A stretch of 64,000 nucleotides of DNA from Fen-999 sp044220545. Lineage in GTDB: Bacteria; Pseudomonadota; Gammaproteobacteria; Burkholderiales; Rhodocyclaceae. The position numbers and the translations under genes were made by a program. Below, piece by piece: positions 1 through 8,590 of this stretch (its first letter is position 1; each line of letters opens with the position of its first letter). The notes beneath the pieces are model-generated. The model did not search any database. It was not told where the DNA came from and was given only the letters and a program-made list of their open reading frames with translations. Where the stretch lies: the NCBI GenBank assembly GCA_044220545.1, contig JBGAQX010000001.1, positions 112,537-176,536 on the forward strand. The letters run 5' to 3'.

Positions 1-250
1 CAACCAACCCTCGACGACGCTGCTGCTGCCCCGCCTCGACCCCTACAACCTCGGTCAGTTGATTGCCTTGTACGAACACAAGGTCTTCGCCCTCGGCGCG
101 ATCTGGAACTTGAATGCCTACGATCAGTGGGGCGTCGAGTATGGCAAGCAACTCGCCAACCGACTGCTGCCGATCGTCGAAGGCCGCGCCGCCACCGAGG
201 GCCTGGACAGTTCCACCGCCGGCCTGATCGCCTACTGTCGAAAATCATGA
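1..250 (+). CDS. pgi: Glucose-6-phosphate isomerase, C-terminal end only
   Basis: This is the last 82 codons of a gene that starts before the window; reading begins at base 2 and stops at the TGA at 248-250. The residues YEHKVFALGAIW and DQWGVEYGKQLA match the conserved C-terminal signature of phosphoglucose isomerase, including the Lys of the GKQLA segment that lies in the active site. The enzyme interconverts glucose-6-phosphate and fructose-6-phosphate in the cytoplasm. Its stop overlaps the ATG of the glycogen synthase gene (ATGA, 247-250), so the two are probably cotranscribed and translationally coupled, tying hexose phosphate supply to glycogen synthesis. The N-terminal 80-85 percent of the protein is outside the window. 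Confidence 0.93.
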   Translation, partial: NQPSTTLLLPRLDPYNLGQLIALYEHKVFALGAIWNLNAYDQWGVEYGKQLANRLLPIVEGRAATEGLDSSTAGLIAYCRKS

Positions 251-1680
251 AAGTCCTGTTCGTTACGTCAGAGATCGCCCCTTGGGTCAAAACGGGCGGT
301 CTGGGCGACGTCGCGGCGGCGCTGCCGCCCGCCCTGCGCCAGGCAGGTATCGACGTGCGCGTGCTGGTGCCCTACTACCCGGCCCTGCGCCGCACCTTTC
401 CCGACGCCGCGGCACCGATTGTCGCGACCTTTGGCGGCTTCGGTGCCCACTTCGCCGGCTCCGCGCTGCGCGAAGCGATGGCGCCGGACGGTACGCCGCT
501 GCTGCTGCTCGACAGCCTTGCCTACTTCGACCGTCCCGGCAATCCCTACCTCGGCCCGGAAGGCCACGACTGGCTGGACAACCATTTGCGCTTCGGTCTG
601 CTGTCGCGCATCGCCGCCTGGCTGGGCTCGGAAGACAATTTCCTGCCCTGGCATCCGGACGTGCTTCACTGCAACGACTGGCAGAGCGGGCTCGCACCCG
701 CCTACCTGCGCCTGTTGCCGGGCGGCCGGGCCCGTTCGATCGTGACGGTGCACAACCTGGCCTTCCAGGGCCTGTTCGGCCAGAACACCCTGCACGAAGT
801 CGGCCTGCCGACGTCGGCCTGGGCGATGAATGGCGTCGAATACTATGGCTATCTATCCTTTCTCAAGGCGGGGCTCTACTATGCCGACGCCATCACCACC
901 GTCAGCCCCAGCTATGCCGCCGAAATCCAGACCGACGCCGAAGGCATGGGCCTGGCCGGTCTGCTGCGCGACCGCGCCACCGACTTGATCGGCATCCTGA
1001 ACGGCATCGATACGGCGGCCTGGGATCCGGCGCGCGATGCGCACCTGCCATTCGCCTACGACGCGAAGCGACTGCCCCAGAAGCAGAAGATCAAGGCGGC
1101 GTTGCAGCAGGAAATGGGGCTGGCTGTGCGCGACGACATCCCGCTGCTGGGGATCGTCAGCCGTCTCACCCATCAGAAGGGGCTGGACCTGGTGCCCATG
1201 ATCCAGCAAGCCATTGCCAAGCTGCCGGCGCAGTTGGTGGTGCTCGGCAGCGGCGAGCGCGGCCTGGAGGAGTTGTTTCGCGAACTGGCGAGCCTCGATC
1301 CGGCCAACCTTGGGGTCAGGATCGGCTTCGACGAGGGCCTCGCACACCGCATCGAGGCGGGCGCCGACATATTTCTAATGCCGTCGCGCTTCGAGCCCTG
1401 CGGCCTCAACCAGATGTACAGCCTGCGTTACGGCACGCCGCCCATCGTCCGCGCCACCGGGGGCCTGGCGGACACGGTGATCGACGGCGTCAATGGCTTC
1501 AGCTTCCTCAACCCCACCGCCGAAACCTTGCTGGCGACGATAGAACGGGCCGTGAAGACCTGGCACAACAAGGCCGACTGGCGTCGACTGCAAGAGGATG
1601 GCATGAGCCGCGATGTCGGCTGGTCCGGCCCGGCGCGCCGGTACGCCGCGCTCTATGAGCACCTGAGCACCACGCTGTGA
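247..1680 (+). CDS. glgA: Glycogen synthase (ADP-glucose type)
   Basis: The 477-residue product is a GT5 family glycogen synthase that transfers glucose from ADP-glucose to a growing alpha-1,4-glucan. The N-terminal domain opens with the ADP-glucose-binding KTGGLGDV motif at about residues 15-22. The C-terminal Rossmann domain holds SRFEPCGLNQ followed by ATGGLADTV, the usual catalytic-loop signature. The length is normal for the family. I chose the ATG at 247 because it overlaps the upstream isomerase stop by four bases and begins directly with the canonical VLFVTSEIAPW start; the frame is also open further upstream, but that stretch reads through the isomerase gene and is not protein-like. 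folA follows after 12 bases. Confidence 0.96.
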   Translation: MKVLFVTSEIAPWVKTGGLGDVAAALPPALRQAGIDVRVLVPYYPALRRTFPDAAAPIVATFGGFGAHFAGSALREAMAPDGTPLLLLDSLAYFDRPGNPYLGPEGHDWLDNHLRFGLLSRIAAWLGSEDNFLPWHPDVLHCNDWQSGLAPAYLRLLPGGRARSIVTVHNLAFQGLFGQNTLHEVGLPTSAWAMNGVEYYGYLSFLKAGLYYADAITTVSPSYAAEIQTDAEGMGLAGLLRDRATDLIGILNGIDTAAWDPARDAHLPFAYDAKRLPQKQKIKAALQQEMGLAVRDDIPLLGIVSRLTHQKGLDLVPMIQQAIAKLPAQLVVLGSGERGLEELFRELASLDPANLGVRIGFDEGLAHRIEAGADIFLMPSRFEPCGLNQMYSLRYGTPPIVRATGGLADTVIDGVNGFSFLNPTAETLLATIERAVKTWHNKADWRRLQEDGMSRDVGWSGPARRYAALYEHLSTTL

Positions 1681-1692
1681 AGGCGTGAAGAA

Positions 1693-2223
1693 GTGAAGCC
1701 GCGCATTACCGTGATCGCCGCCGTCGCCGCCAACGGCGTGATCGGCCGCGACAACGCCCTGCCTTGGCGCCTGCCGGAGGACCTGAAGCACTTCAAGGCC
1801 CTGACCATGGGCTACCCGATGATCATGGGCCGCAAGACCTGGGAGTCCCTGCCCGGCCGCCTGCCCGGCCGCCCGCACATCGTCGTGACGCGCAATCCGG
1901 GTTATCGGGCCGAGGGAACGACGGTAGTCGACTCGCTACCGGCGGCCATTGCGGCCGCGGGCGACGCGGACGAGGTCTTCGTGATCGGCGGTGCCGAGCT
2001 CTACGCCCAGGCGCTGGGCATTGCCGATCAACTGCAACTGACGGAAATCGCCGCCGACTTCGCGGGCGACACCCGCTTCCCGGCCTACGATCGCTCGCTA
2101 TGGCGGGAAACGGCACGGCAGAAACATCGAGCCGCGGCCGGCTTCGACTTTGCCTTCGTGACCTATGGGCGACTCAGGACAACGACGCCGGATACCGAAG
2201 GCGAGCTCCCCGCCACGGGGTAG
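1693..2223 (+). CDS. folA: Dihydrofolate reductase
   Basis: The product is a 176-residue DHFR that reduces dihydrofolate to tetrahydrofolate with NADPH. Seen directly are the N-terminal VIAAVAANGVIGRDNALPW segment, the catalytic acid in LPEDL, the NADPH-binding MGRKTWESL segment, and FVIGGAELYAQAL near residue 100. The start is a GTG 12 bases after the glgA stop. The usual domain ends around residue 160; the last 16 or so residues are an unusual tail because the frame runs 61 bases into the 3' end of the convergent FecR-domain gene. The tail is probably not functional. The core assignment is secure. Confidence 0.94.
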   Translation: MKPRITVIAAVAANGVIGRDNALPWRLPEDLKHFKALTMGYPMIMGRKTWESLPGRLPGRPHIVVTRNPGYRAEGTTVVDSLPAAIAAAGDADEVFVIGGAELYAQALGIADQLQLTEIAADFAGDTRFPAYDRSLWRETARQKHRAAAGFDFAFVTYGRLRTTTPDTEGELPATG

Positions 2224-3731
2224 CCCATATCGTAGGACCCCACCAGCCCGACCCCTCCGGAGCCAATCAGCACGCCGTTCAGGTGTCCGGAGTCCGGCTT
2301 GATCGCGAGGGGAGAGCCCTGTGGCGGCGTCAGGCGCACCGCGAGTGGCATGCCGGCATGGGCAAACTTCTCGAGCGGCAGAGGCGCCGCCGAAGCCCCG
2401 TCGAACACGGCGCCCCGCGCATCGGTGACGCGCAAGGTGGCGGCGGTAACGCTAAGCTGCGAAAAGTCGACAACAACCTTTGCCGAATTGACCGCGCCAC
2501 CCACCAGACCCTCTTCGTTGGCGGGGCGACTGGCGCCGGTCAGGGAAAATGTCTGGCTGCCGAGATTCGACAAGGCGGTCAGTTGCGCATCGCTGGTTGC
2601 CGGCAGGGCGCCGATGACCGAGACGAGGCGTGGCTGTCGCGCACCGAACTGATCGACGACATCGCCGCCGGCATAGATACCCCAGCGCACGGGGATATCG
2701 CCGCCGCCATCGACCAGCTTGGTCGCGCCGGCCTCTACCAGCCGGGCGTCGCCGCGGGTGTAGCGAAATCCGTTCGACGACCCGATCACCCCGATCAATC
2801 CGCTCTCGTCGCGCAGCACGACCAGGTCGCCAGGCTGGTTGACGCCGGCGCCACTGCCGGCATGATCCGGGTACTGGTCGGCGGCCGCCACCGCCAGCTT
2901 CAGGGGAGCCGCGGTCAAGTCACCGCCAGCCGCCACGACCGGGGCGCCGGGCAGTTGAATGTTCAATCCTCCGCGCGGTGCCAGCAGCCCGGGCGGCGGA
3001 TTGCGGTCCGGCCGCTGACCGGGCGCGGGGCGATGATCGCCTTGGCCGCGTTCCCTGGCCGTCTCGCCGCGCACGCTCCGGGCGTCCGCCTTGCCCTGGG
3101 CGGCCGGGACGCCACGCATGAAATCGGGCATGCGATCGAGCCGCACCGGTAGCGCATCCGCGCGTGGCGGCACGAACCCGACTTCGTTGGCCGCCAGTTC
3201 GACAAGCCCGGCGCGGGTCTGGATGTAGGTGGCACCGGAATTGACTTTGTCATAGGTTCCCGACTCGGCGCCCGGTGCGCCCGACCAGCCTCCTTCCGGA
3301 ACGTACACCGGTTCGTGATCGGTGCCACGCACGCCTATGGTGGCCGTCGGGGTGCGTACCAGATAGGCATCCTTGCGCGCCTTGCCGATCAGCCCGGTCA
3401 GCGTGCGCAGGCCTCCCTTGATCAGATCCAGGATGCCGCGCTCGCCACCACCCACGGCGTAGCGATAGGCGTCGATACGGAGACTGGTGTCGGGACGAAT
3501 CGCGATCGTGCCCTCGTCGACCATCCGCAGTTGCGCCGAGGCATCGGCGGCGGTGACGATCAGGTCGCCTTCTTGCACCGGCCCGCCCTTGATGGCAACG
3601 CGAGTGGGCCCGCCGGGTGGCGACACAGTCACCTGGCCGACCACGAACTGAAACCGGCCGGCATCCGCCCAGGCGCAAGCCATGGCCAACGAAAGGACGA
3701 AACCGGACAACCAGATCAATGGAGTTTTCAT
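2163..3731 (-). CDS. FecR-domain exported protein, probable SLAM partner
   Basis: The 522-residue protein has a Sec-type signal peptide ending near AWA at residue 22 and a FecR domain at about residues 55-140 with the hallmark TATIGVRGTD at 129-138. A Pro/Arg/Gly-rich linker covers roughly residues 195-250. The C-terminal 250 residues are Gly-, Val- and Ser-rich, predicted beta, with no helix-rich segments. There is no convincing lipobox: the Cys at position 19 is preceded by AMA. It lacks the inner-membrane anchor of true FecR sigma-factor regulators, so a role as periplasmic or surface protein is more likely. Its ATG lies two bases after the stop of the SLAM-like gene, so the pair is an operon. 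Its exact function is unknown. Confidence 0.75.
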   Translation of the reverse strand: MKTPLIWLSGFVLSLAMACAWADAGRFQFVVGQVTVSPPGGPTRVAIKGGPVQEGDLIVTAADASAQLRMVDEGTIAIRPDTSLRIDAYRYAVGGGERGILDLIKGGLRTLTGLIGKARKDAYLVRTPTATIGVRGTDHEPVYVPEGGWSGAPGAESGTYDKVNSGATYIQTRAGLVELAANEVGFVPPRADALPVRLDRMPDFMRGVPAAQGKADARSVRGETARERGQGDHRPAPGQRPDRNPPPGLLAPRGGLNIQLPGAPVVAAGGDLTAAPLKLAVAAADQYPDHAGSGAGVNQPGDLVVLRDESGLIGVIGSSNGFRYTRGDARLVEAGATKLVDGGGDIPVRWGIYAGGDVVDQFGARQPRLVSVIGALPATSDAQLTALSNLGSQTFSLTGASRPANEEGLVGGAVNSAKVVVDFSQLSVTAATLRVTDARGAVFDGASAAPLPLEKFAHAGMPLAVRLTPPQGSPLAIKPDSGHLNGVLIGSGGVGLVGSYDMGYPVAGSSPSVSGVVVLSRP

Positions 3732-3733
3732 GG

Positions 3734-5104
3734 TCAGCGCCAGTCGTGACGAACAGTGAGCGAGATGTCGTGGCGGCGGTAATCATAGACGCCGAAGTTG
3801 GAATCCACCCGGGTGTATTGGTACTGAGGCTTCAGCTGCCAGTCCTTGGCGAAGCGCCACTGCGCGGCCAGCGCCAGATCGGACTGCAAGTCGCGGCGCT
3901 GCTCGCCGAACAAGGGGTTCGCCATCTCGTAGCTGGTGTCCAGAACGTTCACGGAGGCCTGTAGCAGCAGGGCGGGCCAGAGGCCCAACTGGCCACCGAG
4001 TTTGACGCCGGCCAGCCGCTTGTCGCCATCGAGATTGCCGTAGCTCTTGTCGGTCGCCCGCTCGGTCCCGCCATACAGGCCGGCAAAGACAGCGGCGGCC
4101 CGCTCGGGCTCGATGGCCACGACGCCGCCCAGGCCCGCCAGCAACTGGTCGCCGCCGTACATGCGGTAGGAAGCGCCACCCACACTGCCATAGCGCAGAC
4201 GCTGCTCGGCAAGGTAAGCGGACCACTGGTGACCGCCATCGACCGACCGCCGCCACTCGGCCAGGGCGCCACCGCTGCGACGATAGTGCTCGTTGAGGTT
4301 GAGATCGTATTGCCCCCGGCTCAGGGTAAGCCGGAGCGCATCGCGTGGTCCCGGACGAAACTCCAGCCCCAGACGCCCCTCAATGCTTCGGCTGTCATAG
4401 TAGTCGGTACGACGCACCCGCCGCGCATCGACCCAATCCTGGCTGTTGTTGCGCTGCCTGAAGTCGACACCGGCCAGAACATCGACATTCTCGCCAACCG
4501 TGCGCGTCATGTCCGCACCCGCCGCCAGCGTGGCATAGGCGGCGCCTTTGCTGGTCGATGCGATGGTTGCGGAGAACAACGGGAAATAGAAGGAACCGCC
4601 GCTGGCTCCGGCATTGAGGTTGCTGTCGTAGCCGACGCCAGTTTCCAAATAGCCAGCGAGGCGGGAGCTCGGGGCGGTGCCGCCGGCGGCCATGGCCGCG
4701 AGATAGCGTTCGATGGTGGCGCGCGCCGGCGGCGGCGGGTCGAAGTTCAAGACAGCGTTGAACTCGAGTCTGGCGCGAGCATGGTCGCCCATCGCGAAAT
4801 GCGCGCGCGCCATGTCCAGCCGGGCCGCCGCGTGATTGGGATTGACCGCCAGAACACGCTCGAAGGCCAGTGTCGCCTGGCCGGGGCGACCGGAATCGAG
4901 CGCGGCGACGCCCAGCAGGTAGTCGAAATCCACTTCGCCGGCCAGATCGAACTCCAGCGGGAACAGCAGTGTCCAGGCCTCTTCGGCCTTGCCAGCGCGG
5001 ATCAGGGACTCGGCCTGGACCAGGTCGGCGCCGGCATGGACGGACGAGTTGCCAAGCAAGGCAAACAACGCAAGGACAAGGGCGAGGGAACGAGGTTTGG
5101 GCAT
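3734..5104 (-). CDS. SLAM-like TPR and outer-membrane beta-barrel protein
   Basis: The 456-residue product has a signal peptide (hydrophobic core LALVLALFALL, cleaved near VHA). Next come two or three TPR-like helical repeats at about residues 25-130, including GRPGQATLAFERVLAVNPNH. A C-terminal region of about 300 residues has alternating aromatic and polar strands and ends in an aromatic/Arg strand (SLTVRHDWR). This is the layout of DUF560 / surface lipoprotein assembly modulator (SLAM) proteins, which move specific client proteins to the cell surface. I chose the ATG at 5104, which opens straight into the signal peptide, over an in-frame TTG at 5119. The FecR-domain gene follows after two bases, which suggests it is the client (inference). 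Confidence 0.72.
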   Translation of the reverse strand: MPKPRSLALVLALFALLGNSSVHAGADLVQAESLIRAGKAEEAWTLLFPLEFDLAGEVDFDYLLGVAALDSGRPGQATLAFERVLAVNPNHAAARLDMARAHFAMGDHARARLEFNAVLNFDPPPPARATIERYLAAMAAGGTAPSSRLAGYLETGVGYDSNLNAGASGGSFYFPLFSATIASTSKGAAYATLAAGADMTRTVGENVDVLAGVDFRQRNNSQDWVDARRVRRTDYYDSRSIEGRLGLEFRPGPRDALRLTLSRGQYDLNLNEHYRRSGGALAEWRRSVDGGHQWSAYLAEQRLRYGSVGGASYRMYGGDQLLAGLGGVVAIEPERAAAVFAGLYGGTERATDKSYGNLDGDKRLAGVKLGGQLGLWPALLLQASVNVLDTSYEMANPLFGEQRRDLQSDLALAAQWRFAKDWQLKPQYQYTRVDSNFGVYDYRRHDISLTVRHDWR

Positions 5105-5128
5105 GTCGGCGCGATCCAATTCACCGAC

Positions 5129-5157
5129 AAGCTAAACAAACTAATACGCCAAGTCAA
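5129..5157 (-). promoter_or_regulatory. Predicted sigma70 promoter of the SLAM-FecR operon
   Basis: On the minus strand TTGACT (5157-5152) is followed by a 17-base spacer and TAGCTT (5134-5129). The -35 box matches five of six consensus bases; the -10 box is weak. It would give a leader of about 18 bases before the ATG at 5104. Confidence 0.4.
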
Positions 5158-5227
5158 TGGATTGCAGCGATAACCTCGCGTAAAACAAGAAGAATGTGGC
5201 TCTGGTCGCCACTACGGGTACCGATGC

Positions 5228-7453
5228 TCATCTGACGCAATCCACGTAGTAACCGCTACCGTTCTCCTTCACCAGACCGTGAATATCGGTTTCGAAACCG
5301 GGGAAGCGGGCGTTGAACTCGCGGGCGAACTGAAGATAGCGGACGATGGTGCGGTTGAAACGCTCACCCGGAATCAGCAGCGGAATGCCCGGCGGGTAGG
5401 GCGTCAGCAGCACGCTGGTGACGCGGCCTTCCAGCTCGTCGATGGGTACGCGCTCGATTTCGCGGTGCGCCATCTTGGCGAAGGCATCGGCCGGGCGCAT
5501 GGCGGGCACCATGTCGGAGAGATACATCTCGGTGGTCAGCCGCGCCACATCGTTGGCCTTGTAAACACCGTGGATCTGCTGACACAGGTCCTTGAGGCCG
5601 ACGCGCTCGTAACGCGGCTGCTTGGCCACGAAATCGGGCATGACCTTCCACAGCGGATGATTCTTGTCGTAGTCGTCCTTGAACTGCTGGAGCTCGGTCA
5701 CCATGGTGTTCCAGCGGCCCTTGGTGATGCCGATGGTGAACATGATGAAGAAGGAATAGAGACCGCACTTCTCGACAATGACACCGTGTTCGGCCAGGTA
5801 CTTGGTGACGATGGCGGCGGGTATGCCCCAGTCGGCGAAGTCGCCATCGACATCCAGCCCTGGCGTGATTACCGTCGCCTTGATCGGGTCGAGCATGTTG
5901 AAGCCGTCGACCAACTGGCCGAAGCCGTGCCAGCGCTCGCCGGGCTTGAGCATCCAGGCTTCGCGTTCCTCGATGCCCTCTTCGGATAGATCGTCGGGGC
6001 CCCAGACCTTGAACCACCAGTCCGCGCCCCATTCCTCGTCGACTTTGCGCATGGCGCGGCGAAAATCCAGCGCCTCGGCTATCGACTCCTCCACCAGCGC
6101 CGTGCCTGCCGGCTCCTCCATCATTGCCGCCGCCACGTCGCAGGAGGCGATGATGGCGTACTGCGGCGAGGTCGAGGTGTGCATCAGGTAGGCCTCGTTG
6201 AAGACGTCGCGATCCAGTTTGCGCGTCTCGGATTCCTGCACCAGGATCTGCGAAGCCTGCGAAAGACCGGCGAGCAGCTTGTGCGTCGATTGCGTCGAGA
6301 AGACCATCGACTCCTTGCAGCGCGGGCGGTCGGCGCCAATGGCGTGGTAGTCGCCGTAAAAGTCGTGAAACGCCGCGTGCGGCAACCAGGCCTCGTCGAA
6401 GTGGAGCGTGTCGATCTTGCCGTCGAGCATCTCCTTGACCTCCTCGACGTTGTAGAGCACGCCGTCGTAGGTCGATTGGGTGATGGTCAGCACGCGCGGC
6501 TTGGCGTTCTTGTCGGCTGCGAAGGGGTGGGCGGCGATCTTCTGCTGGATGCTCTCCCAGAGGAACTCCTTCTTCGGAATCGGGCCGATGATGCCGAAGT
6601 TGTTGCGGGTCGGCATCAGGAAGACCGGGATCGCGCCGGTCATGATGATTGAATGCAGGACCGACTTGTGGCAGTTGCGATCGACGACGACGATGTCGCC
6701 GGGCGCCACCGTCGAGTGCCAGACGATCTTGTTCGAGGTCGACGTGCCGTTGGTGACGAAAAACAGATGGTCGGCGTTGAAGATGCGCGCGGCATTGCGC
6801 TCGGAGGCCGCCACCGGGCCGGTATGATCGAGCAACTGACCGAGCTCTTCGACGGCGTTGCAGACATCGGCGCGCAACATGTTCTCGCCGAAGAACTGGT
6901 GGAACATCTGGCCGACCGGCGACTTGAGAAAAGCCACTCCGCCCGAGTGGCCGGGGCAATGCCAGGAGTAGGAGCCATCGGCGGCGTAGTGGGTCAAGGC
7001 GCGGAAGAAGGGTGGCGGCAGCGAGTCCAGGTAAGCCTTGGCCTCGCGCACCACATTGCGGGCGATGAACTCCGGCGTGTCCTCGAACATGTGGATGAAG
7101 CCGTGCAGTTCGCGCAATACGTCGTTGGGAATGTGCCGCGAGGTACGCGTTTCGCCATGCAGGAAGATCGGGATCTCGGAGTTGCGGATGCGCACCTCCT
7201 GGACGAAGGCACGCAACTCGGCGATGGTCTGCTCCGCCTCGTTGGCCAGTTCCTCGTCATCCACCGACAGGATGAACACCGAGGCGCGCGACTGTTGCTG
7301 GGCGAAGGAACTCATGTCGCCGTAGCTGGTGACGCCCAGGACCTCCATGCCCTCTTCCTCAATGGCCTTGGCGAGGGCGCGGATGCCCAGGCCGGAAGCA
7401 TTTTCGGAACGGAAGTCCTCGTCGATGATGATGACCGGGAAGTGGAAGCGCAT
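5228..7453 (-). CDS. Arginine/lysine/ornithine decarboxylase (PLP, fold type I)
   Basis: The 741-residue product belongs to the large inducible amino acid decarboxylases (AdiA/CadA/LdcC/SpeF group), which release CO2 from a basic amino acid to give a diamine or agmatine. Visible are an N-terminal wing/receiver-like domain (residues 1-130) and the substrate entry motif WHCPGHSGGVAF near 164. HFDEAWLPHAAF holds the PLP-binding Asp and an aromatic-lined site, and the PLP-Schiff base Lys lies in STQSTHKLLAGLSQ. Length matches the family. Which amino acid is used cannot be read with certainty; many betaproteobacterial relatives are annotated as arginine decarboxylase. It follows dcd on the same strand but a terminator lies between them. 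Confidence 0.9.
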   Translation of the reverse strand: MRFHFPVIIIDEDFRSENASGLGIRALAKAIEEEGMEVLGVTSYGDMSSFAQQQSRASVFILSVDDEELANEAEQTIAELRAFVQEVRIRNSEIPIFLHGETRTSRHIPNDVLRELHGFIHMFEDTPEFIARNVVREAKAYLDSLPPPFFRALTHYAADGSYSWHCPGHSGGVAFLKSPVGQMFHQFFGENMLRADVCNAVEELGQLLDHTGPVAASERNAARIFNADHLFFVTNGTSTSNKIVWHSTVAPGDIVVVDRNCHKSVLHSIIMTGAIPVFLMPTRNNFGIIGPIPKKEFLWESIQQKIAAHPFAADKNAKPRVLTITQSTYDGVLYNVEEVKEMLDGKIDTLHFDEAWLPHAAFHDFYGDYHAIGADRPRCKESMVFSTQSTHKLLAGLSQASQILVQESETRKLDRDVFNEAYLMHTSTSPQYAIIASCDVAAAMMEEPAGTALVEESIAEALDFRRAMRKVDEEWGADWWFKVWGPDDLSEEGIEEREAWMLKPGERWHGFGQLVDGFNMLDPIKATVITPGLDVDGDFADWGIPAAIVTKYLAEHGVIVEKCGLYSFFIMFTIGITKGRWNTMVTELQQFKDDYDKNHPLWKVMPDFVAKQPRYERVGLKDLCQQIHGVYKANDVARLTTEMYLSDMVPAMRPADAFAKMAHREIERVPIDELEGRVTSVLLTPYPPGIPLLIPGERFNRTIVRYLQFAREFNARFPGFETDIHGLVKENGSGYYVDCVR

Positions 7454-7464
7454 CGGGTGCTCCT

Positions 7465-7493
7465 GAAAAGCAAAGACCCGCGCGGGGCGGGTC
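7465..7493 (-). terminator. Rho-independent terminator after dcd
   Basis: On the minus strand a perfect 7-bp stem GACCCGC/GCGGGTC with a 5-base loop is followed by TTTGCTTTT. It lies between the dcd stop and the decarboxylase start, so it should separate the two transcripts. Confidence 0.65.
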
Positions 7494-7526
7494 GGGGGAA
7501 ATGGGGTCGGGGTAAACGCTAGGAAA

Positions 7527-8096
7527 CTAGATCTTGGGCAGGGTCACGCCCACCTGCCCCTGGTACTTGCCGCCGCGATCGCGATAGGACGTCTCGCACA
7601 CCTCGTCGGACTCGAAGAAGATCACCTGGGCACACCCCTCGCCGGCATAGATCTTGGCTGGCAATGGCGTGGTGTTGGAGAACTCCAGGGTGACATAGCC
7701 CTCCCATTCCGGCTCGAAAGGCGTCACATTAACGATGATGCCGCAACGGGCGTAGGTGCTCTTGCCCAGGCAGACCGTCAGCACGTTGCGCGGAATGCGG
7801 AAATATTCGACCGTGCGCGCCAGGGCGAAGGAGTTGGGCGGTATGACGCAGTAGCCCTTGCCCGAGACCTCGACGAAGGAATTGGGATCGAAGTTCTTGG
7901 GATCGACAATGGTCGAATTGATGTTCGTGAACACACGGAATTCGTCGGCGCAGCGAATGTCGTAGCCGTAGCTCGACGTACCGTAGGAGACAATCTTTTC
8001 GCCGTTCGCTTCGCGCACCAGTTGCGGCGAAAACGGCTCGATCATCCGGTATTGCTCCGCCATGCGGCGAATCCACTTGTCCGATTTGATGCTCAT
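7527..8096 (-). CDS. dcd: dCTP deaminase
   Basis: The 189-residue product deaminates dCTP to dUTP, feeding dTTP synthesis. The family signatures are plain: SYGTSSYGYDIRCADEF near residue 37, the catalytic-loop segment GKSTYARCGI near 110, and EPEWEGYVTLEFSN holding the catalytic Glu near 138. Length and start (MSIKSDKWIRRMAE) match the standard proteobacterial enzyme. A small PH-domain gene lies 50 bases upstream on the same strand, and a hairpin terminator lies downstream. Confidence 0.96.
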   Translation of the reverse strand: MSIKSDKWIRRMAEQYRMIEPFSPQLVREANGEKIVSYGTSSYGYDIRCADEFRVFTNINSTIVDPKNFDPNSFVEVSGKGYCVIPPNSFALARTVEYFRIPRNVLTVCLGKSTYARCGIIVNVTPFEPEWEGYVTLEFSNTTPLPAKIYAGEGCAQVIFFESDEVCETSYRDRGGKYQGQVGVTLPKI

Positions 8097-8146
8097 GGCG
8101 GGAGGGCGGGAAGAATGAAAAGTGGGCGATTATCCGCCAATTGCCT

Positions 8147-8515
8147 CTAGCTGGACAACTCTTGAAAACGCTTGCGGAATTCGAGCGGCGCGGCCAGGTT
8201 GGCAAACTGCTCGCGGGTGCCGCCGGTACCCAGCACGGTAATGGAGCCGTAGTCCAGCAGCCGGCCGAGAATGGACTGGTCGACGCTGACCGACTCGACC
8301 TTGTTCAGGTTCAGTTCCATGGTGCGCCGGGATACAAAGCCCTGCTTGACGATGATGCGCTTGTTGGTGATGGCGAACTCGCTGGTCAGGTAGTCGACCA
8401 GCGGCAACAGGAACAGGCTCAGCAAACCGCGCAGCGAAATGAAGGTCATCCAGTGCAGATGGCCTTCGTAGCGGACTGTCTCGTCCTTGATCAGGTTGTC
8501 GCTCACGTAACTCAT
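8147..8515 (-). CDS. Small bacterial PH-domain (bPH2/YdbS-like) membrane protein
   Basis: The 122-residue product begins with MSYVSDNLIKDETVRYEGHLHW, a typical entry into bacterial PH-like domain proteins. A hydrophobic segment follows (FISLRGLLSLFLLPLVDYL, about residues 25-43), then ITNKRIIVKQGFVSRRTMEL and VESVSVDQSILGRLLDYGSITV, the hallmark strands of the bPH2 fold. It is short, with one hydrophobic stretch rather than the two TM helices of longer homologues. Its cellular role is not known. It sits between apbC/mrp and dcd on the same strand. Confidence 0.75.
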   Translation of the reverse strand: MSYVSDNLIKDETVRYEGHLHWMTFISLRGLLSLFLLPLVDYLTSEFAITNKRIIVKQGFVSRRTMELNLNKVESVSVDQSILGRLLDYGSITVLGTGGTREQFANLAAPLEFRKRFQELSS

Positions 8516-8590
8516 GGCGCTATCCTAAGACATTGACACCAGCCACCGGAATCGCGGCTGGCGGGGCGATGTTCACCAGCCGCCCGGAGC

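Noticed and set aside
282..1658. A 458-codon open frame overlapping glgA on the same strand
   Set aside because: Arg/Ala/Pro/Gly-rich, with no family motifs; a GC-rich shadow of glgA.
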